From positions 248,001 through 312,000 of the forward strand of contig CM049403.1 in NCBI GenBank assembly GCA_026929865.2: DNA of 64,000 bases, read 5' to 3'. The position numbers and the translations under genes are program-made. Shown piece after piece: positions 11,117 through 22,952 of this stretch. Within the stretch, counting starts at the first letter, position 1. The number at the start of each line of letters is the position of its first letter. The notes under the pieces were generated by a model. That model was not told the DNA's origin. It made no database searches and saw nothing but the letters and a program-made list of their open reading frames with translations. Source of the stretch: Hyperoplus lanceolatus. Taxonomy: Eukaryota; Chordata; Actinopteri; Uranoscopiformes; Ammodytidae.

Positions 11117-12190
11117 GGGGAGAGTGGCCTAAGTTGTGCAACTTTTCACTCAAAGTGACTTTAAAGTAAGGCCTTGACAGTAAAGTCTCCAACTCAAATA
11201 CGTACATATATTTCAGGGTGTTGTGCATCCCTGGCAATAAAAACTTTTGATCTGGAATAAACTGTTGAAGAAATATAGCTTTCGGAAAAAAAGTTGTCTT
11301 GTTGCACAACTTGCCCCCGGTGTGGTGTAAGTTGTGCGGTTGGAGAGAATACCATGGGGTAAATTGTGCCATTGCTATACATCTCATAAACTGTAATGCA
11401 AGACAAATCCATTAGACAATCACTTATTTAAGGTGTATTTAAAGTAAATAAAGTAAATAGTTGACAAAGATTGAAGGACAATTTTCTTAAACAAGGCCTA
11501 GCAGATCTAATGGTTTTACCTGCAAAGCTCACAATGGCAAAGTCACCATCATCATCTTTCTGGCCATCTGAACTCTCATCAGTGGTGTCGTTAAGTGGAA
11601 TTGAGATGTCACTCTCTTCCGAGCTACTGTAGACAATCACTTTCTTTTGGTGACCAGCGTATACAGCCATGCCACTGGCACAACTCTCAGAAATGTACTT
11701 TGCACTAGTTGCTCCGTGCTTGTGGAACCAACTGCCACCTGACAAATGTGATTCCCCCTACCTATTGTTATTTTACCTTCATTGTTTACCTACTGAATGC
11801 ACTATGTACAGCACTTTGGACAGTGCAAACTGTCATAAATGTGCTTTTATAAATACATTTTACTTACTTACTTACTTACTTATAACTCACCTAGGCCCTT
11901 TGGCACAAATCACCCCAATCCCAGAAATTTGGATAATAAGCATGATGCAGCAATTTAGGGATGACATCTGTATAGACTCAAAATTTAGCATACCAAAGCA
12001 CTAAAACATGTGTCAAATGTTTTCAAACTTGTCTATAATTGTTCAGACACAATAATCAAAAAACCTTGATCATGGAAATTTTACTTTGAAAGGCAAAAAT
12101 GTGCTTATATCTTATTCCTTGTGTCTCCCTTCTTTACAGGATGAGTCAAATGGATGGCTCTTCTTAAATATGTGGTCACATTTCCAATTT
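11117..12190. mobile_element. Pogo-like DNA transposon, copy A, right end truncated
   Basis: It begins GGGGAGAGTGGCC after a TA and shares its whole layout with copies at 45918, 59693 and 62974: left terminal region, internal terminal-repeat-like motifs near 11310-11360, an acidic coding relic, a LINE 3' end and a right region. It stops at ...CATTTCCAATTT (12190), about 90 bp short of the right terminus seen in copy C. The minus-strand frame around 11450-11745 encodes HQKKVIVYSSSEESD and DESSDGQKDDDGDF, possibly the acidic C-terminus of a pogo/Tigger-type transposase. TA target and terminal repeats suggest Tc1/mariner/pogo; the family is inferred. Confidence 0.65.
11718..11882 (+). mobile_element. 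LINE 3' end nested in pogo-like copy A
   Basis: The translation ALVAPCLWNQLPPDKC is the usual last block of L2/CR1-type RT proteins. It is followed by a CACTTTGGACAGTGCAAACT 3' UTR and an (ACTT)n tail (11866-11882). Relative to the copies at 46.4, 60.2 and 63.5 kb, about 130 bp of coding sequence is deleted. Confidence 0.75.
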
Positions 12191-12816
12191 ATAATAATAG
12201 TGGTTCTTACCGGCATGGTAAACCTTTGTAATGTAGCCTTCTGACTAGCTAGGTACTTCACAGCTGGTCAAGTTATTCAAGCTAACTCTAATACCATTTG
12301 GAATGTCCATTCTGATGAGCAACATCTGTGAATATGTAATTGCAACTGGCAATGGCTCCGTAATTCCTGTCACAGGCGTGTCCACTACGAGTAAGACTGT
12401 CCTTAATATAGATACATGAATGTCCTCTGGTCTAGGCTCTTATCACGCAGGTGAAGTTTGGAGCAGATGGGACTATAAAGAGTGAAGCTACAGCGATTTC
12501 CTGTTTCCTGGCCATCACGCCAAGCTACGGCGAAGGCGTTTGAGCCAATCGAACCAGCTTCCCATGCTGTCTTCATGGCTGTCTTTAAACCTCCCAGAGC
12601 AGCTTTGAGGTTGATTTGATTAAACTTGTAAGGCTTGTAGGTAAATAACTAACATGCAATATTAACCTCACCCAACAGGTGGCGGTCTGACTATTTCTGA
12701 ATATTAGTGTGTAGTAGTAAACTCAGGCCTTGAGTTACATTAACATTAATCAACTTTGAAAAGATCAGACAGAGTTTACAATTCTCACCGGATCACCAAT
12801 ATTAAACAATAGAAGA
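12191..12816. repeat. Intron with fragment of the GGCGCC-type interspersed repeat
   Basis: Around 12440-12560 the phrases GAAGTTTGGAGCAGATGGGA and CATCACGCCAAGCTACGGCG recall the repeat family at 9.9-11.1 kb. The remainder has no recognised feature. Confidence 0.35.
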
Positions 12817-13102
12817 TTGAAAAATCATGCCTGGTCTGATGAGTCTCGATTTCAGTTGCGACATTCAGATGGCAGGTTCAGAATTTGGCGTAAACAACAT
12901 GAAAGTATGGATCCTTCCTGCCGTGCACCATCAACCACGCCATGTTCAAAGTCACCTAAACCCCCTTTCTTCCCCATTCTGATGCTCGGTTTGACATCAG
13001 TACATTGTCTTGACCACGTCTAAATGCATAAATGCATTAAATTAGCTTTTTGTTTTTATAAGCCATTGAACAGGTGTACCTAATAAAGTGGCCGGTGAGT
13101 GT
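12817..13102 (+). pseudogene. Tc1 transposase fragment with right terminal repeat
   Basis: The frame encodes WSDESRFQLRHSDGRFRIWR, which includes the first catalytic aspartate of Tc1 transposases, then passes into non-coding 3' sequence. It ends with GTACCTAATAAAGTGGCCGG and TGAGTGTA, a terminal inverted repeat common in fish Tc1 elements. The left part and the rest of the catalytic domain are absent. Confidence 0.85.
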
Positions 13103-13235
13103 AGTCTATGTATACACTTTTGGGACTTGAAAATCATCAGATGTAAGGACTAACGTGCAGGTAGTTCTCTGGGAGTCTTCTACCACGCCATAGTGTGTTT
13201 GCATGCGTGTGTATGTGCGTGTTCAGGAGGCTCAC

Positions 13236-13469
13236 CTAATACAATGATGATACATATGAGGATGGCGATGACGGCCCCAGTGCCCAGTCCAGCAGCAATG
13301 ATCCTCTCCATGTCCACACAGTCTCCATGGTGGTCACAGGGGCAGACCTTGACCCTGAGGAGGGAGGTGTTGAACATGGGCAGGTTTCCAGAATCTGTGA
13401 TGGTGATGGGAAGCTCATAGATCCCACTGGCCAGGGAGCTGATCCGCAGCCGCAGCTGGGCATACTCCC
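13236..13469 (-). CDS. cdh4: Cadherin exon: EC5 end and start of transmembrane helix
   Basis: A 234-bp exon lies between a cctccag acceptor (ending at 13470) and a GTGAGC donor. It encodes the second half of extracellular repeat 5 (ITITDSGN), the membrane-proximal cysteine motif [12 protein letters not shown], and the start of the membrane helix ([17 protein letters not shown]). The reading frame enters in phase 1 and leaves in phase 1, matching its neighbours, and contains no stop. VCPCD, the AAGLGTGA stretch and LICI recall R-cadherin (Cdh4), a calcium-dependent homophilic adhesion protein of nervous system and muscle. A Tc1 relic lies immediately downstream in the intron and a fold-back Tc1 upstream, but neither touches the splice sites. 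Confidence 0.93.
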   Translation of the reverse strand, partial: GSMPSCGCGSAPWPVGSMSFPSPSQILETCPCSTPPSSGSRSAPVTTMETVWTWRGSLLLDWALGPSSPSSYVSSLY

Positions 13470-13837
13470 CTGGAGGAATGAAATGAAAAGATAAAGGTAG
13501 ATGGATGGAGAAACTGAAAGATGAAGTAATTCCTCATACAGAATTAATTCTGCTTTCTTATTATTTCCTTCTAATCAAATTATTCCTCTGTTTTTTGTCC
13601 AGTAGGCTACAGCTACATTCTGCCTAATGGTTGTCACTGGAGCAGATGCTTTGAAAAAGAGTTTCAACAGTTATTCCCGATGGAGAAAAGTGTTCTGTAT
13701 ATTTACCTCATTGCATGTTTTCAAGATCCTAGCTAAAATAGAATCAGATATTGAAATATAACTTGGAATTGAACGTTAGTGTAATTACAGGTAAAAGGGC
13801 TATTACCAACACGTAGGGTCTCTTTCCGGTTTGACTG

Positions 13838-14936
13838 GGCCATTCTAAACTTTGATTTTTAAACCATTTCATAGATCTGGTTGTATGTTTAGGGTAGTTT
13901 TCCTTCTAGAAGGTGAACCTCTGCCCCAGTCTCAAGTCTTTTGCAAACTCTAACAGACTCTGTATTTGGCTCCATCTATCTTCCCATCAACTCTAACTAG
14001 CTTCCCTGTACCTGCTGAGGAAAAGCATCCCCATAGCATGATGCTGCCTCCACCATGTTTCACTGTGGTGATGGTGTGTATAGGGTGGTTTGTAGTGTTA
14101 GTTTCCGCCACACATTGCATTTTGCATTCAGGCCAAAAACTTCACGTTCGGTCTCATCTGACTATGCAAGTGTTGGAAGAAGGTGCTCTGTTCAGATGAG
14201 ATCAAAATTGAAGTGTTTGGCCTTAATTCAAAATGCAATGTGTGGTGGAAAACTAACACTGCACATCACCCTATACACACCATCCCCACCGTAAAACATG
14301 GTGGTGGCAGCATCATGCTATGGGGATGCTTTTCTTCAGCAGGTACAGGGAAGCTGGTTAGAGTTGATGGGAAGATGGATGGAGCCAAACACAGTCAGGG
14401 CATAAAACCTGTTAGATTCTGCAAAAGACTTGAGACTAGGTGTAGGTTCACCTTCCAGAAGGACAACTGCCCTAAACATACAGCTAGATGTACAATGGAA
14501 TAAATCAAAGCATAGGCATGTGTTAGAATGGCCCAGTCAAAGTCCAGACCTAAAAGCAATTGAGAATATTGAGAAAGACTTGAAAATTGCTGTTGACAGA
14601 CGCTCTCCATCCAATCTGATGCTGAATCTGTAGTTCCAGCTATTTTGCAAAGAAGAATGGGCAATAAATATCAGTCTGTAGATGTGCAAAGCTGGTAGAG
14701 AAATACTCCAATAGATTTGCAGCTGTAATGGCAGCGATAGGTGGTTCTACAAAGCTTTGACTCAGGGGGCTGAATACTTTTGCACGCCACACTTTTCAGC
14801 TTTTTATTTATAATTTTTTTATCATTTTCATTCCACTTCACAATGATGCACCACTTTGTGTTGGAAAATGAAATGTATGTATGTGGTTGTAACGTGAAAA
14901 TTTCAAGGGGTATGAATACTTTTGCAAGCCACTGTA
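13838..14936 (+). mobile_element. Second fold-back Tc1-like element
   Basis: The right part (14180-14936) is an ordinary Tc1 3' half. It has frames with CSDEIKIEVFGLNSKCNVWW, HGGGSIMLWGCFSS, DNCPKHTA and WPSQSPDL, then a terminal repeat ending TATGAATACTTTTGCAAGCC ACTGTA. The left part (13838-14165) is the reverse complement of 14180-14550, so TGACTGGGCCATTC at 13838 mirrors GAATGGCCCAGTCA near 14538. The hinge lies near 14170. No left terminal repeat was found. Frameshifts disable the transposase. Confidence 0.82.
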
Positions 14937-15010
14937 CATACACTGCCAGGCCCCAAAAAAAGTCACCTCCTGGAAGGAAATAGGCAAGAGCTCTCCATCG
15001 GCAAAAACTA
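14937..15010 (+). mobile_element. Short Tc1-type terminal repeat fragment
   Basis: CACTGCCAGGCCCCAAAAAA and GTCACCTCCTGG immediately follow the preceding Tc1 end and resemble another Tc1 terminal repeat (CACTGCCTGGCC type). The fragment is too short to be sure. Confidence 0.35.
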
Positions 15011-15738
15011 CAGTATGTTTCAGTTTGCAACTAGTTATTTAACCCTAACTCTGAAGTCTGAAGTGCTCATATAGTTAAAATGATTTACTGGATTGGACTT
15101 AACACATAATGGGGTTAATCAAACCCTCAAACCCTTTAACTCTCAGGGAACAGCAAAACAAAAATTCTATCGGTGCAACCCCTCACGGTTCTGAACCATG
15201 GATTGAGTGAATATGCCAAAAAAAAGAAGCCGGCTGTGTGTTCATGTGATCGGTGCATGTGTAATATGGAACAGTCAGTGGTGAGAAAAGCGAAGAATGT
15301 GGACTACTGTAGGCTACTAACGCAAATCATACAACACAATTGTGTAAAGTAACAATATTCCTTCATTTATATTTGGCTGCTTCACCTCAAGTCAGCCCAG
15401 GCAGGAGCTAGTTAGTTTCACTTTCGTGTCAATCAGCTTTTTGCTCAGCTTATCGGCTCAAGCCGACAGTGTCAGTTTACTGTAAAGTCAAAAAGTTAAA
15501 TTATAAAATAAAGCTCTCTCTTCCTCCCTCTTTCTGTCTGCCATTATTTCTCTCTACACTGCACACTCACTATCCATGCACTAGGAAGCAGGATTAAGGG
15601 GTCTAACCACTACACCACGAGCCCCCATAGATAACTTTTTTGTTGTCCCTTAAAGCAGATACAGAATTGCAGTGACTGGTGTTTGAAGTGAATGAAGATA
15701 CATATGAAAACAGAAGAGACACATGATCCCATACTGAC

Positions 15739-15972
15739 CATTGAGGCGACTGAGAGTCCAGTTGCGGCGTACGTCCGATGGCCGACTGGCCAGCTCAAAG
15801 ACGAAGGGTCCAGCATTAGGGCTCAGGTCTGGGTCCCTGGCTGTGATGTTGATGGCGTTGCGATCAGGATTCTCACACATTTCCACCTCTGAGGGGAATA
15901 CATGGGGTGCATTGTCATTGATGTCTAGCAGATGCATCTGAATGGTTCCTGTTCCACTGGCAGGCGGGATAC
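15739..15972 (-). CDS. cdh4: Cadherin exon: end of EC4 and most of EC5
   Basis: A 234-bp exon lies between the acceptor gtcttag (just above 15972) and the donor GTCAGT (15738 downward). It begins with the last two bases of a Gly codon and reads [22 protein letters not shown], in which DINDNAP is the classical inter-domain calcium-binding linker. [17 protein letters not shown] and [11 protein letters not shown] of repeat 5 follow. NAINITA matches what I recall of R-cadherin better than N-cadherin. It is open throughout and joins the flanking exons in phase 1. Calcium ligands of the EC4-EC5 boundary are present. Confidence 0.93.
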
Positions 15973-17085
15973 CTAAGACACATAGAATGAAAACATGTTA
16001 AATATTTGATTTCATGTTTTACTTTGCTTATTTATAATTTCAATTATATTTACATACTTTATGGATATTTATATATACATTTATATCTATAGTTAGCATC
16101 TGTAGGCTAGTTGTGGTGAAGTGAAAACTCAGTGTAATTTTAATTAGGATTGGAACACTCTTTCATTTTCCAAATTTGACTAATGCCTATTTCCCTTACG
16201 TTGTGGGCATTTCTGAAGAATATAATCTTTTTTGTTTCTCTATAAGTCTTGAAAAAATTGTGCAAAGTTTAAAACCCACGAAGAAGCTGTTAATTAAACC
16301 AATGATAAAATCTGCCCTACAGATAGTACAAAAATGGGTCTTAGTCTCATTAAAACAATTTATTCTCTTGGATTGATTATTGTAACAGGTGTGCATTTTT
16401 TGGCCTAGTCATTATATGACACATGTCCACAATCTGTCAAAAACTCATAAGTGAGCAACACCGTTGCAGTGTGTTGCATGATCCTTGTTAATATGAACAC
16501 ACACAACTCAATCAACAATGTAGTTTTTGAAAAATAATGTAAGCAAGCTGCTACTATGTTTGCACATCCTTCCAGCAAAGAATGCTATTACTTACAGTGA
16601 TACAGCTTTAGAAAATGTATCTAAAATTAATGCTTGTTCTCTGGCAAAGAAAAAACATATCTTAATGTATTCAGTATGTACTGTAGGACTGTACAATCTG
16701 TCTACAGGAAAACGTCTTCAGAATGAAGTTAAGATAAGCAGGTACATTCATTGTGCTGCCCGCAGCTGACTAGCTAGTTAGCTATAGGCCTACAAACTCA
16801 CATTAAGAGTGCACTTTTCTGTTTGGTTCCTTCAGCAAGCCAGGGCACAGAACAAACTGTGCATGTGTTTTGTTTTCTAAAGAAGAAAAACAAAAGTTCA
16901 TGTGGATTGTTATTGTGAAGCTCTCTTTGGCTGCTGTCCTGCTCTCAGTGTCAGCGTTAGATAATCAGACCTCTTAAAATAGTCAAGGAACAAACATCTA
17001 TCTGACTTGATGCATAGATACTTCACATTTCAAGCTATGATCATCTTTTTCTTCATGACAACCTGGGCTATAAGTATATTTAAAT
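15973..17085. other. Cadherin intron without recognised feature
   Basis: A+T-rich sequence with no frame, RNA gene or terminal repeat that I can support. Confidence 0.5.
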
Positions 17086-17089
17086 TTTT

Positions 17090-17936
17090 TCATTTAACTT
17101 TTATTTATCCTCGAGAGACCAATTGAGGGGTGACCCTCATTTTCAATGACGTCGAGTTCAAACAAAATCAAAGGAAAAACAACAATACATAAACAATATT
17201 CAACGCAAATACATCAAATACACAACAACAGGTGAAGAGAAAAACAATTGAAACATTTACACAGTGGTGAAGATTAAGTGGCAGCAATTAAAATTAAATG
17301 GGTGAAAGTACAATATAGCCTAATTAAAACAGTTACAGGTAGAGTTTGGCAGATTTAAGATAGTTTGTTTAAATTGGTTAAAGGATATGAAGTTATTTAG
17401 TTTAATTTGTTGCTGTAAATTGTTCCAGGAGTCAGGGGCACTGAAGCTAAAAGCTGTCTTTCCCAGCTCAGACCGGGCTTTTGGGACATAAAGCATAAGC
17501 ATGTCAGTGGAGCAGGTCTGATAAAGCCCATCTGAGATTTGCAGCATTTCTGTTAAATAACGAGGAAGCTTCCCGGTCAAGGCTTTGTAAATACAAACAT
17601 GCCAATGTGCGTCACGTCTCTCTTTAAGGGAGGACCACCCAACCTTTTCATATAAAAGACAATGGTGTGTGTCATAAGCATCTCCTGTGATGAACCTTAA
17701 GGCAGAGTGAAAAACAGAGTCCAGGAGTTTAAGACATGAATGTGATGCATGCCGGTAAACCACATCACCGTAATCAAGGACAGACATGAAAACTGCCTCA
17801 ATAATCCTTTTCCTACTAAATAAAGGGAAGGTGGTTTTGTTCCTATAAAAATAGCCAATTTTTTTGTCGTAGTCGACAAACAAGATTTTTTATAAGAAAA
17901 TTAAAAGTGAGTTTATCATCTAACCAGATGCCAAGA
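17090..17936 (-). pseudogene. CR1/L2-type LINE: RT C-terminus and 3' end
   Basis: This is the distal part of the LINE whose proximal part lies at 21054-24690. The minus-strand frame from TEYKYLGIWLDDKLTF (17900-17945) needs a frame change near 17880. It then continues with RKRIIEAVFMSVLDYGDVVY and ends with the usual SFSAPDSWNNLQQQIKLN block near 17400. The short 3' UTR ends with a TTTTATTTATCCTCGAGAGA-like segment on the plus strand near 17100-17160. It is separated from its upstream part by the RTE insertion at 17951-21039. Confidence 0.85.
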
Positions 17937-17950
17937 TATTTGTACTCTGT

Positions 17951-20900
17951 CATCATCATCATCATCTTCAACCGCTTATCCGAAATCGGGTCGCGGGGGC
18001 AGCAGCTTGAGCAGGGAACCCCAAACTTCTCTTTCCCGGGCCACTTCAACCAGCTCTGACTGTGGGATCCCGAGGCGTTCCCAGGCCAGCGTGGAAATAT
18101 AATCTCTCCACCTAGTCCTGGGTCTTCCCCGAGGCCTCCTCCCAGCTGGACGCTCCTGGAACACCTCCCTAGGGAGGCGCCCTGGGGGCATCCTTACCAG
18201 ATGCCCGAACCACCTCAACTGGCTCCTTTCAACGCAAAGGAGTAGCGTCTCTGCCCCGAGTTACTCACGAATGACTGAGCTTCTCACCCTATCTCTAAGG
18301 GAGACGCCAGCCACCCTCCTGAGAAAGCCCATTTCGGCCGCTTGTACCCGCGACCTCGTTCTTTCGGTCATTACCCAGCCTTCATGACCATAGGTGAGGG
18401 TAGGAACAAAGATCGCCCGGTAGATCGAAAGCTTTGCCTTACGACTCAGCTCTCTTTTCGTCACAACAGTGCGGTAAAGCGAGTGCAAAACCGCCCCTGC
18501 TGCTTCGATTCTACGGCCAATCTCACGCTCCATTGTTCCCTCACTCGCAAACAAGACCCCGAGGTACTTGAACTCCTTCACTTGGGGTAAGGACTCATTC
18601 CCTACCTGTAGTAGACAATCCATCGGTTTCCTGCTGAGCACCATGGCCTCCGATTTAGAGGTGCTGATCCTCATCCCAACCACTTCACACTCGGCTGCAA
18701 ACCGATCCAATGAGAGCTGAAGGTCACAGGCCGATGATGCCATCAGAACCACATCATCCGCAAACAGCAGAGATGAGATCTTCAGACCACCAAACTGCAA
18801 CCCCTCCCCACCACGACTACGCCTTGATATCCTGTCCATAAATATCACAAACAGGATTGGTGATAAAACGCAGCCCTGGCGGAGGCCAACCCCCACCGGA
18901 AACGAGTCTGACTTACTACCGAGAACCCGTACACAGCTCTCGCTTTGAGCGTACAGAGATTGGATGGCCCTGAGAAGAGACACCCTCACCCCATACTCCC
19001 GCAGCACCCCCCACAGTATCTCCCGGGGAACCCGGTCATAAGCCTTCTCCAGATCTACAAAACACATGTAGACTGGATGAGCAAACTCCCAAGCTCCCTC
19101 TAGGATCCTTGCGAGAGTGAAGAGCTGGTCCGTTGTTCCACGGCCAGGACGGAATCCGCATTGTTCCTCTTCAATCTGAGGTTCGACTATCGGCCGAACC
19201 CTCCTTTCCAGCACCTTGGAGTAGACTTTGCCGGGAAGGCTGAGAAGTGTGATACCCCGGTAGTTGGAACACACTCTCTGGTCCCCCTTTTTAAAAATAG
19301 GAACCACCACCCCGGTCTGCCACTCCTTCGGCACTGTACCCGACTTCCATGCAATGTTGAAGAGGCGTGTCATCCAAGACAGCCCCTCCACACCCATTGC
19401 TTTCAGCATTTCTGGACGGATCTCATCAACCCCCGGGGCTTTGCCACTGTGGAGTTGTTTGACTACCTCAGTGACTTCCACCAGGGAAATTGACGATGAT
19501 CCCCCATCAGCCTCAAGCTCTGCCTCCAACATAGAGGGCGTGTTAGTCGGATTCAGGAGTTCCCCAAAGTGCTCTTTCCACCGACCGACTACCTCCTCAG
19601 TTGAGGTCAACAGCGTCCCATCCTTACTGTACACAGCTTGGATAGTTCCCCGCTTCCCCCTCCTGAGGTGCCGGACGGTCTTCCAGAAACACTTTGGTGC
19701 CGACCGAAAGTCCTTCTCCATGGTTTCTCCGAACTTCTCCCACACCCGCTGCTTTGCCTCTGACACGGCAGAAGCTGCAGCCCTTCGGGGCTGTCGGTAC
19801 CTTGCAACTGCCTCAGGAGTCCCCCGAGATAACATATCCCGGAAGCACTCCTTCTTCAGTCGGACGGCTTCCCTGACCACCGAGGTCCACCACGGCGTTC
19901 GAGGGTTACCGCCCCTTGAGGCACCTAAGACCTTGAGACCACAGCTGCCTGCCGCGGCTTCAGCAATGGAAGTTTTGAACATCGACCACTCGGGTTCAAT
20001 GCCCCTAACCTCCACAGGGATGCTAGAAAAGCTCTGCAGGAGGTGCGAATTAAAGATCTCTTGAACAGGGGCCTCCGCTAGACGTTCCCAGTTCACCCGC
20101 ACTACCCGTTTGGGCTTACCAGGTCTGTCCAGAGTCTTCCCCCACCCTTTGACCCAACTCACAACCAGATGGTGATCAGTTGACAGCTCTGCCCCTCTCT
20201 TCACCCGAGTGTCCGAAACATGCGGCCTCAGATCAGATGATACGATCACAAAATCGATCATCGACCTTCGGCCTAGGGCGCTCTGGTACCATGTACACTT
20301 ATGAGCATCCTTATGTTCGAACATGGTGTTTGTTATAGACAAACCATGACCAGCACAGAAGTCTAACAACAAACGACCACTCGGGTTCAGATCAGGGAGG
20401 CCGTTCCTCCCAATCACGCCTTTCCAGGTGTCTCCATCATTGCCCACGTGCGCGTTAAAGTCTCCCAGCAGAACTATGGAGTCCCCTACCGGAGCCCCAT
20501 GCAGGACTCCGTTCAGGGTCTCCAAGAAGGCCGAATACTCCGAACTGCTGTTTGGTGCATACGCACAAACAACAGTCAGAGTCTTCCCCCCCACAACCCG
20601 GAGGCGTAGGGAGGCGACCCTCTCGTCCACCGGGGTAAACTCCAACGTAGTAGCGCCCAGCCGGGGGCTCGTGAGTATCCCCACACCGGCCCGGCGCCTC
20701 ACACCTTGGGCAACTCCAGAGAAGAATAGAGTCCAACCCCTGTCCAGAAGTACGGTTCCAGAGCCAAGACTGTGCATGGAGGTAAGCCCCACCAGATCTA
20801 ATTGGTAGCGCTCCACCTCCCGCACCAGTTCCGGCTCCTTCCCCCACAGCGAGGTGACGTTCCACATCCCCAAAACCAGCCTCTGCCGCCCGGGTCTGGT

Positions 20901-21039
20901 CCATCGTGGTCCCCGCCCTTCACTGCCACCCTTTAGGCAGCGCACCCGACCCCAGCGGTTCCTCTGACGAGTGGTGGGCCCATCAGTTGTAGAGGGAGTT
21001 TGTGCCATGTAGCTTCTTCGGGCACAAACTCTATAACGC
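17951..21039 (-). mobile_element. RTE-clade (Rex3-like) LINE, nearly full-length
   Basis: The element is flanked by an exact 14-bp duplication TATTTGTACTCTGT (17937-17950 and 21040-21053) inside the RT gene of another LINE. Its 3' end is a (GAT)n tail on the minus strand (17951-17965). A short leader precedes the first Met. Length 3.09 kb. Single insertion event, youngest of the nested LINEs here. Confidence 0.93.
17976..21008 (-). pseudogene. RTE endonuclease-reverse transcriptase, one in-frame stop
   Basis: The frame starts at Met 21008 and encodes an apurinic-type endonuclease ([32 protein letters not shown]) followed by reverse transcriptase. RT motifs are [28 protein letters not shown] and [13 protein letters not shown], with an intact catalytic FADD. 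After 915 codons a TAA at 18258-18260 replaces what is normally a Glu codon. The same frame continues without shift through LRWFGHLVRMPPGRLPRE and GRPRTRWRDYIS to its natural stop near 17976. One substitution therefore separates it from an open frame of about 1010 codons. It moves by target-primed reverse transcription in the nucleus. Confidence 0.93.
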
Positions 21040-21053
21040 TATTTGTACTCTGT

Positions 21054-22925
21054 GACTCTTTCAATTAAAAATCCATTATTTGTAAAAATATTAAAATCAT
21101 TCAAATTTGTAGTTCTTGCTCTGGAGAAACACATATATTTGGTTTTGTCTGTATTTAAAACCAGCCTGAGGTCCACTAGACAGTCCTGCAGGATGTTAAA
21201 AGAGCTTTGTAGGTTCTGAATAGATTGGTGCACCGAATCGGAAATGCAATACAGTACTGTGTCGTCAGCGTATAGATGGGCGTGACAGTTTTTTAGCGAT
21301 GAAACAATGTTATTTATATAAATTGTGAAAAGAACTGGACCTAAAATTGAGCCCTGTGGGACACCATTTGTAACAGTTAAAAACTCAGATTGGTATCTTC
21401 CAAGTTTAACTGACTGCTGTCTATCAGAGAGATAATCCCTAAACCAGCTACATGCAGAATGATCAAAGCCAATGTCATGCAGCCTCTGTAAAAACAAATG
21501 GTGGTCAACAGTATCAAAGGCTTTTGAAAGATTAATAAAAAGTGCTGCACAGTGCTTTTTCTTGTCTAATGCTGTAACAATGTTGTCTACAACCAAAGTC
21601 ACAGCAGAGACAGTACTGTGGCCTGCCCTAAAACCAGATTGGAATGGGCTCAAAATGGAAGCACTAGTTAGAAATGTTTTTAACTGATTATTAATAAGTG
21701 ATTCTAGAATTTTTGCCAGGCATGGGAGTTTGGAAATTGGCGTGTAGTAATTAAGATTATTTTTGTCACCACCTTTACGTAAAGGAATTACATGATCTTT
21801 TTTCCAAATTTTAGGAACTATTCCAGAGGAGATGAAAGATTAAAAATATGGGTTATTTGTTTTGATATTATATGTGTCGAAAGCTTGATTGAAAACGGGT
21901 CCAAATTGTCCTCTCCCATGTACTTCTTGGGGTTGATGGCGAGGAGTGCATCTACAACAACACTTGTGGGAAGAAGATCAGGGCTGAAAATAGGAGTTTG
22001 AGAGACAGGCGGTACGTTACTACTGGTTGTAGAAGGTGTACATCCTCCATTCTGAAAGAGTTGACCAGCAGCTACAAAATGTTTATTAAAAGCTAAGCCA
22101 ATCTCTTTTTGATCATTGAGAGTGTGACCATTTAATTTGATCTGAGTGGGAGCTAGAATTGTTTTTATTATAGTTCACAGCTTTCCAAAATAGTGCAGGG
22201 TTAGAGTAGCAGTCGGAGATTAATTCAAGGTAATATTCGGATTTGGCTTTCCTGACCATGGCTGTGCACTTATTCCTAAATTGTCTAAAAATAGTCCAAT
22301 TGGTATTATCTCCAGAGCGTCTAGCTAGAGACCATGCTTTATTTCTTTCAGAAAATAAATCAGACAGTTCACTTGTAAACCAGGGGTTTGATCTATTTTT
22401 TATTCTATGCTTTTTAAGGTGCGCATGCTTGTTTATAAGTGAGGTGAAAGTATTGATGAAATAGTCTAAGGCTAACTCAACATCCGAAATTTCCGTAGTG
22501 AGTTGAATGTCACTATGACGGAGATCACTTAAAAAGGCTTGCTCATTAAAACCTTTAAAATTACGCTTAATTATGATTTTAGGTTGAGAACTTTTTAAAT
22601 GAATACTTCTGATACAGGCCACTGGGCAGTGATCACTAATCCCAAACTCAAAAACACCAGCTGAGACTATTTTATTTATTTTATTTGATAGGATTAAATC
22701 GATTAAAGTTGATTTTGCTGGGTTTTTTAGATTGGCTCTTGTGGGCTCAGTTATTAATTGTGTAAGATTAACGTTGCTACAGATTTCTCTGAAAGGTTCA
22801 GAGGCACCAGAAAGCCAATCAACGTTAAAATCACCCATCACAATTACCTCTCTATTTACATAACTGGAGAGCATATGTGCTAGATCGTTTAAGGAGCTAG
22901 TTACAGCTGAAGGGGGCCTATACAC
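21054..22925 (-). pseudogene. CR1/L2-type LINE ORF2: endonuclease part and RT core
   Basis: Read leftward, 22925-22113 carries the central and distal endonuclease (VIVMGDFNVDWLSG, LIDLILSN, GISDHCPVA) and pre-RT linker. A frameshift near 22115 and several stops follow. The RT core is at 21653-21054, with GFRAGHSTVSA, FINLSKAFDTVDHH, GVPQGSILGPVLF and catalytic LYADDTVLY. At 21054 it is interrupted by the RTE element and continues at 17936. Confidence 0.87.
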
Positions 22926-22952
22926 ACCAATTACAACAAAACAATCATTTAA

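Noticed and set aside
10791..11387. A 198-codon minus-strand frame
   Set aside because: It spans two unrelated repeats (the GGCGCC-type repeat and a pogo-like end), includes a lysine run from poly-T and shows no domain.
11717..12004. A host gene spanning the LWNQLPPDKC block
   Set aside because: The block is the C-terminus of a LINE RT, present at four positions within pogo-like elements.
19264..20064. A 266-codon plus-strand frame
   Set aside because: It lies antisense to the RTE polyprotein and is a shadow of its high G+C codon usage.
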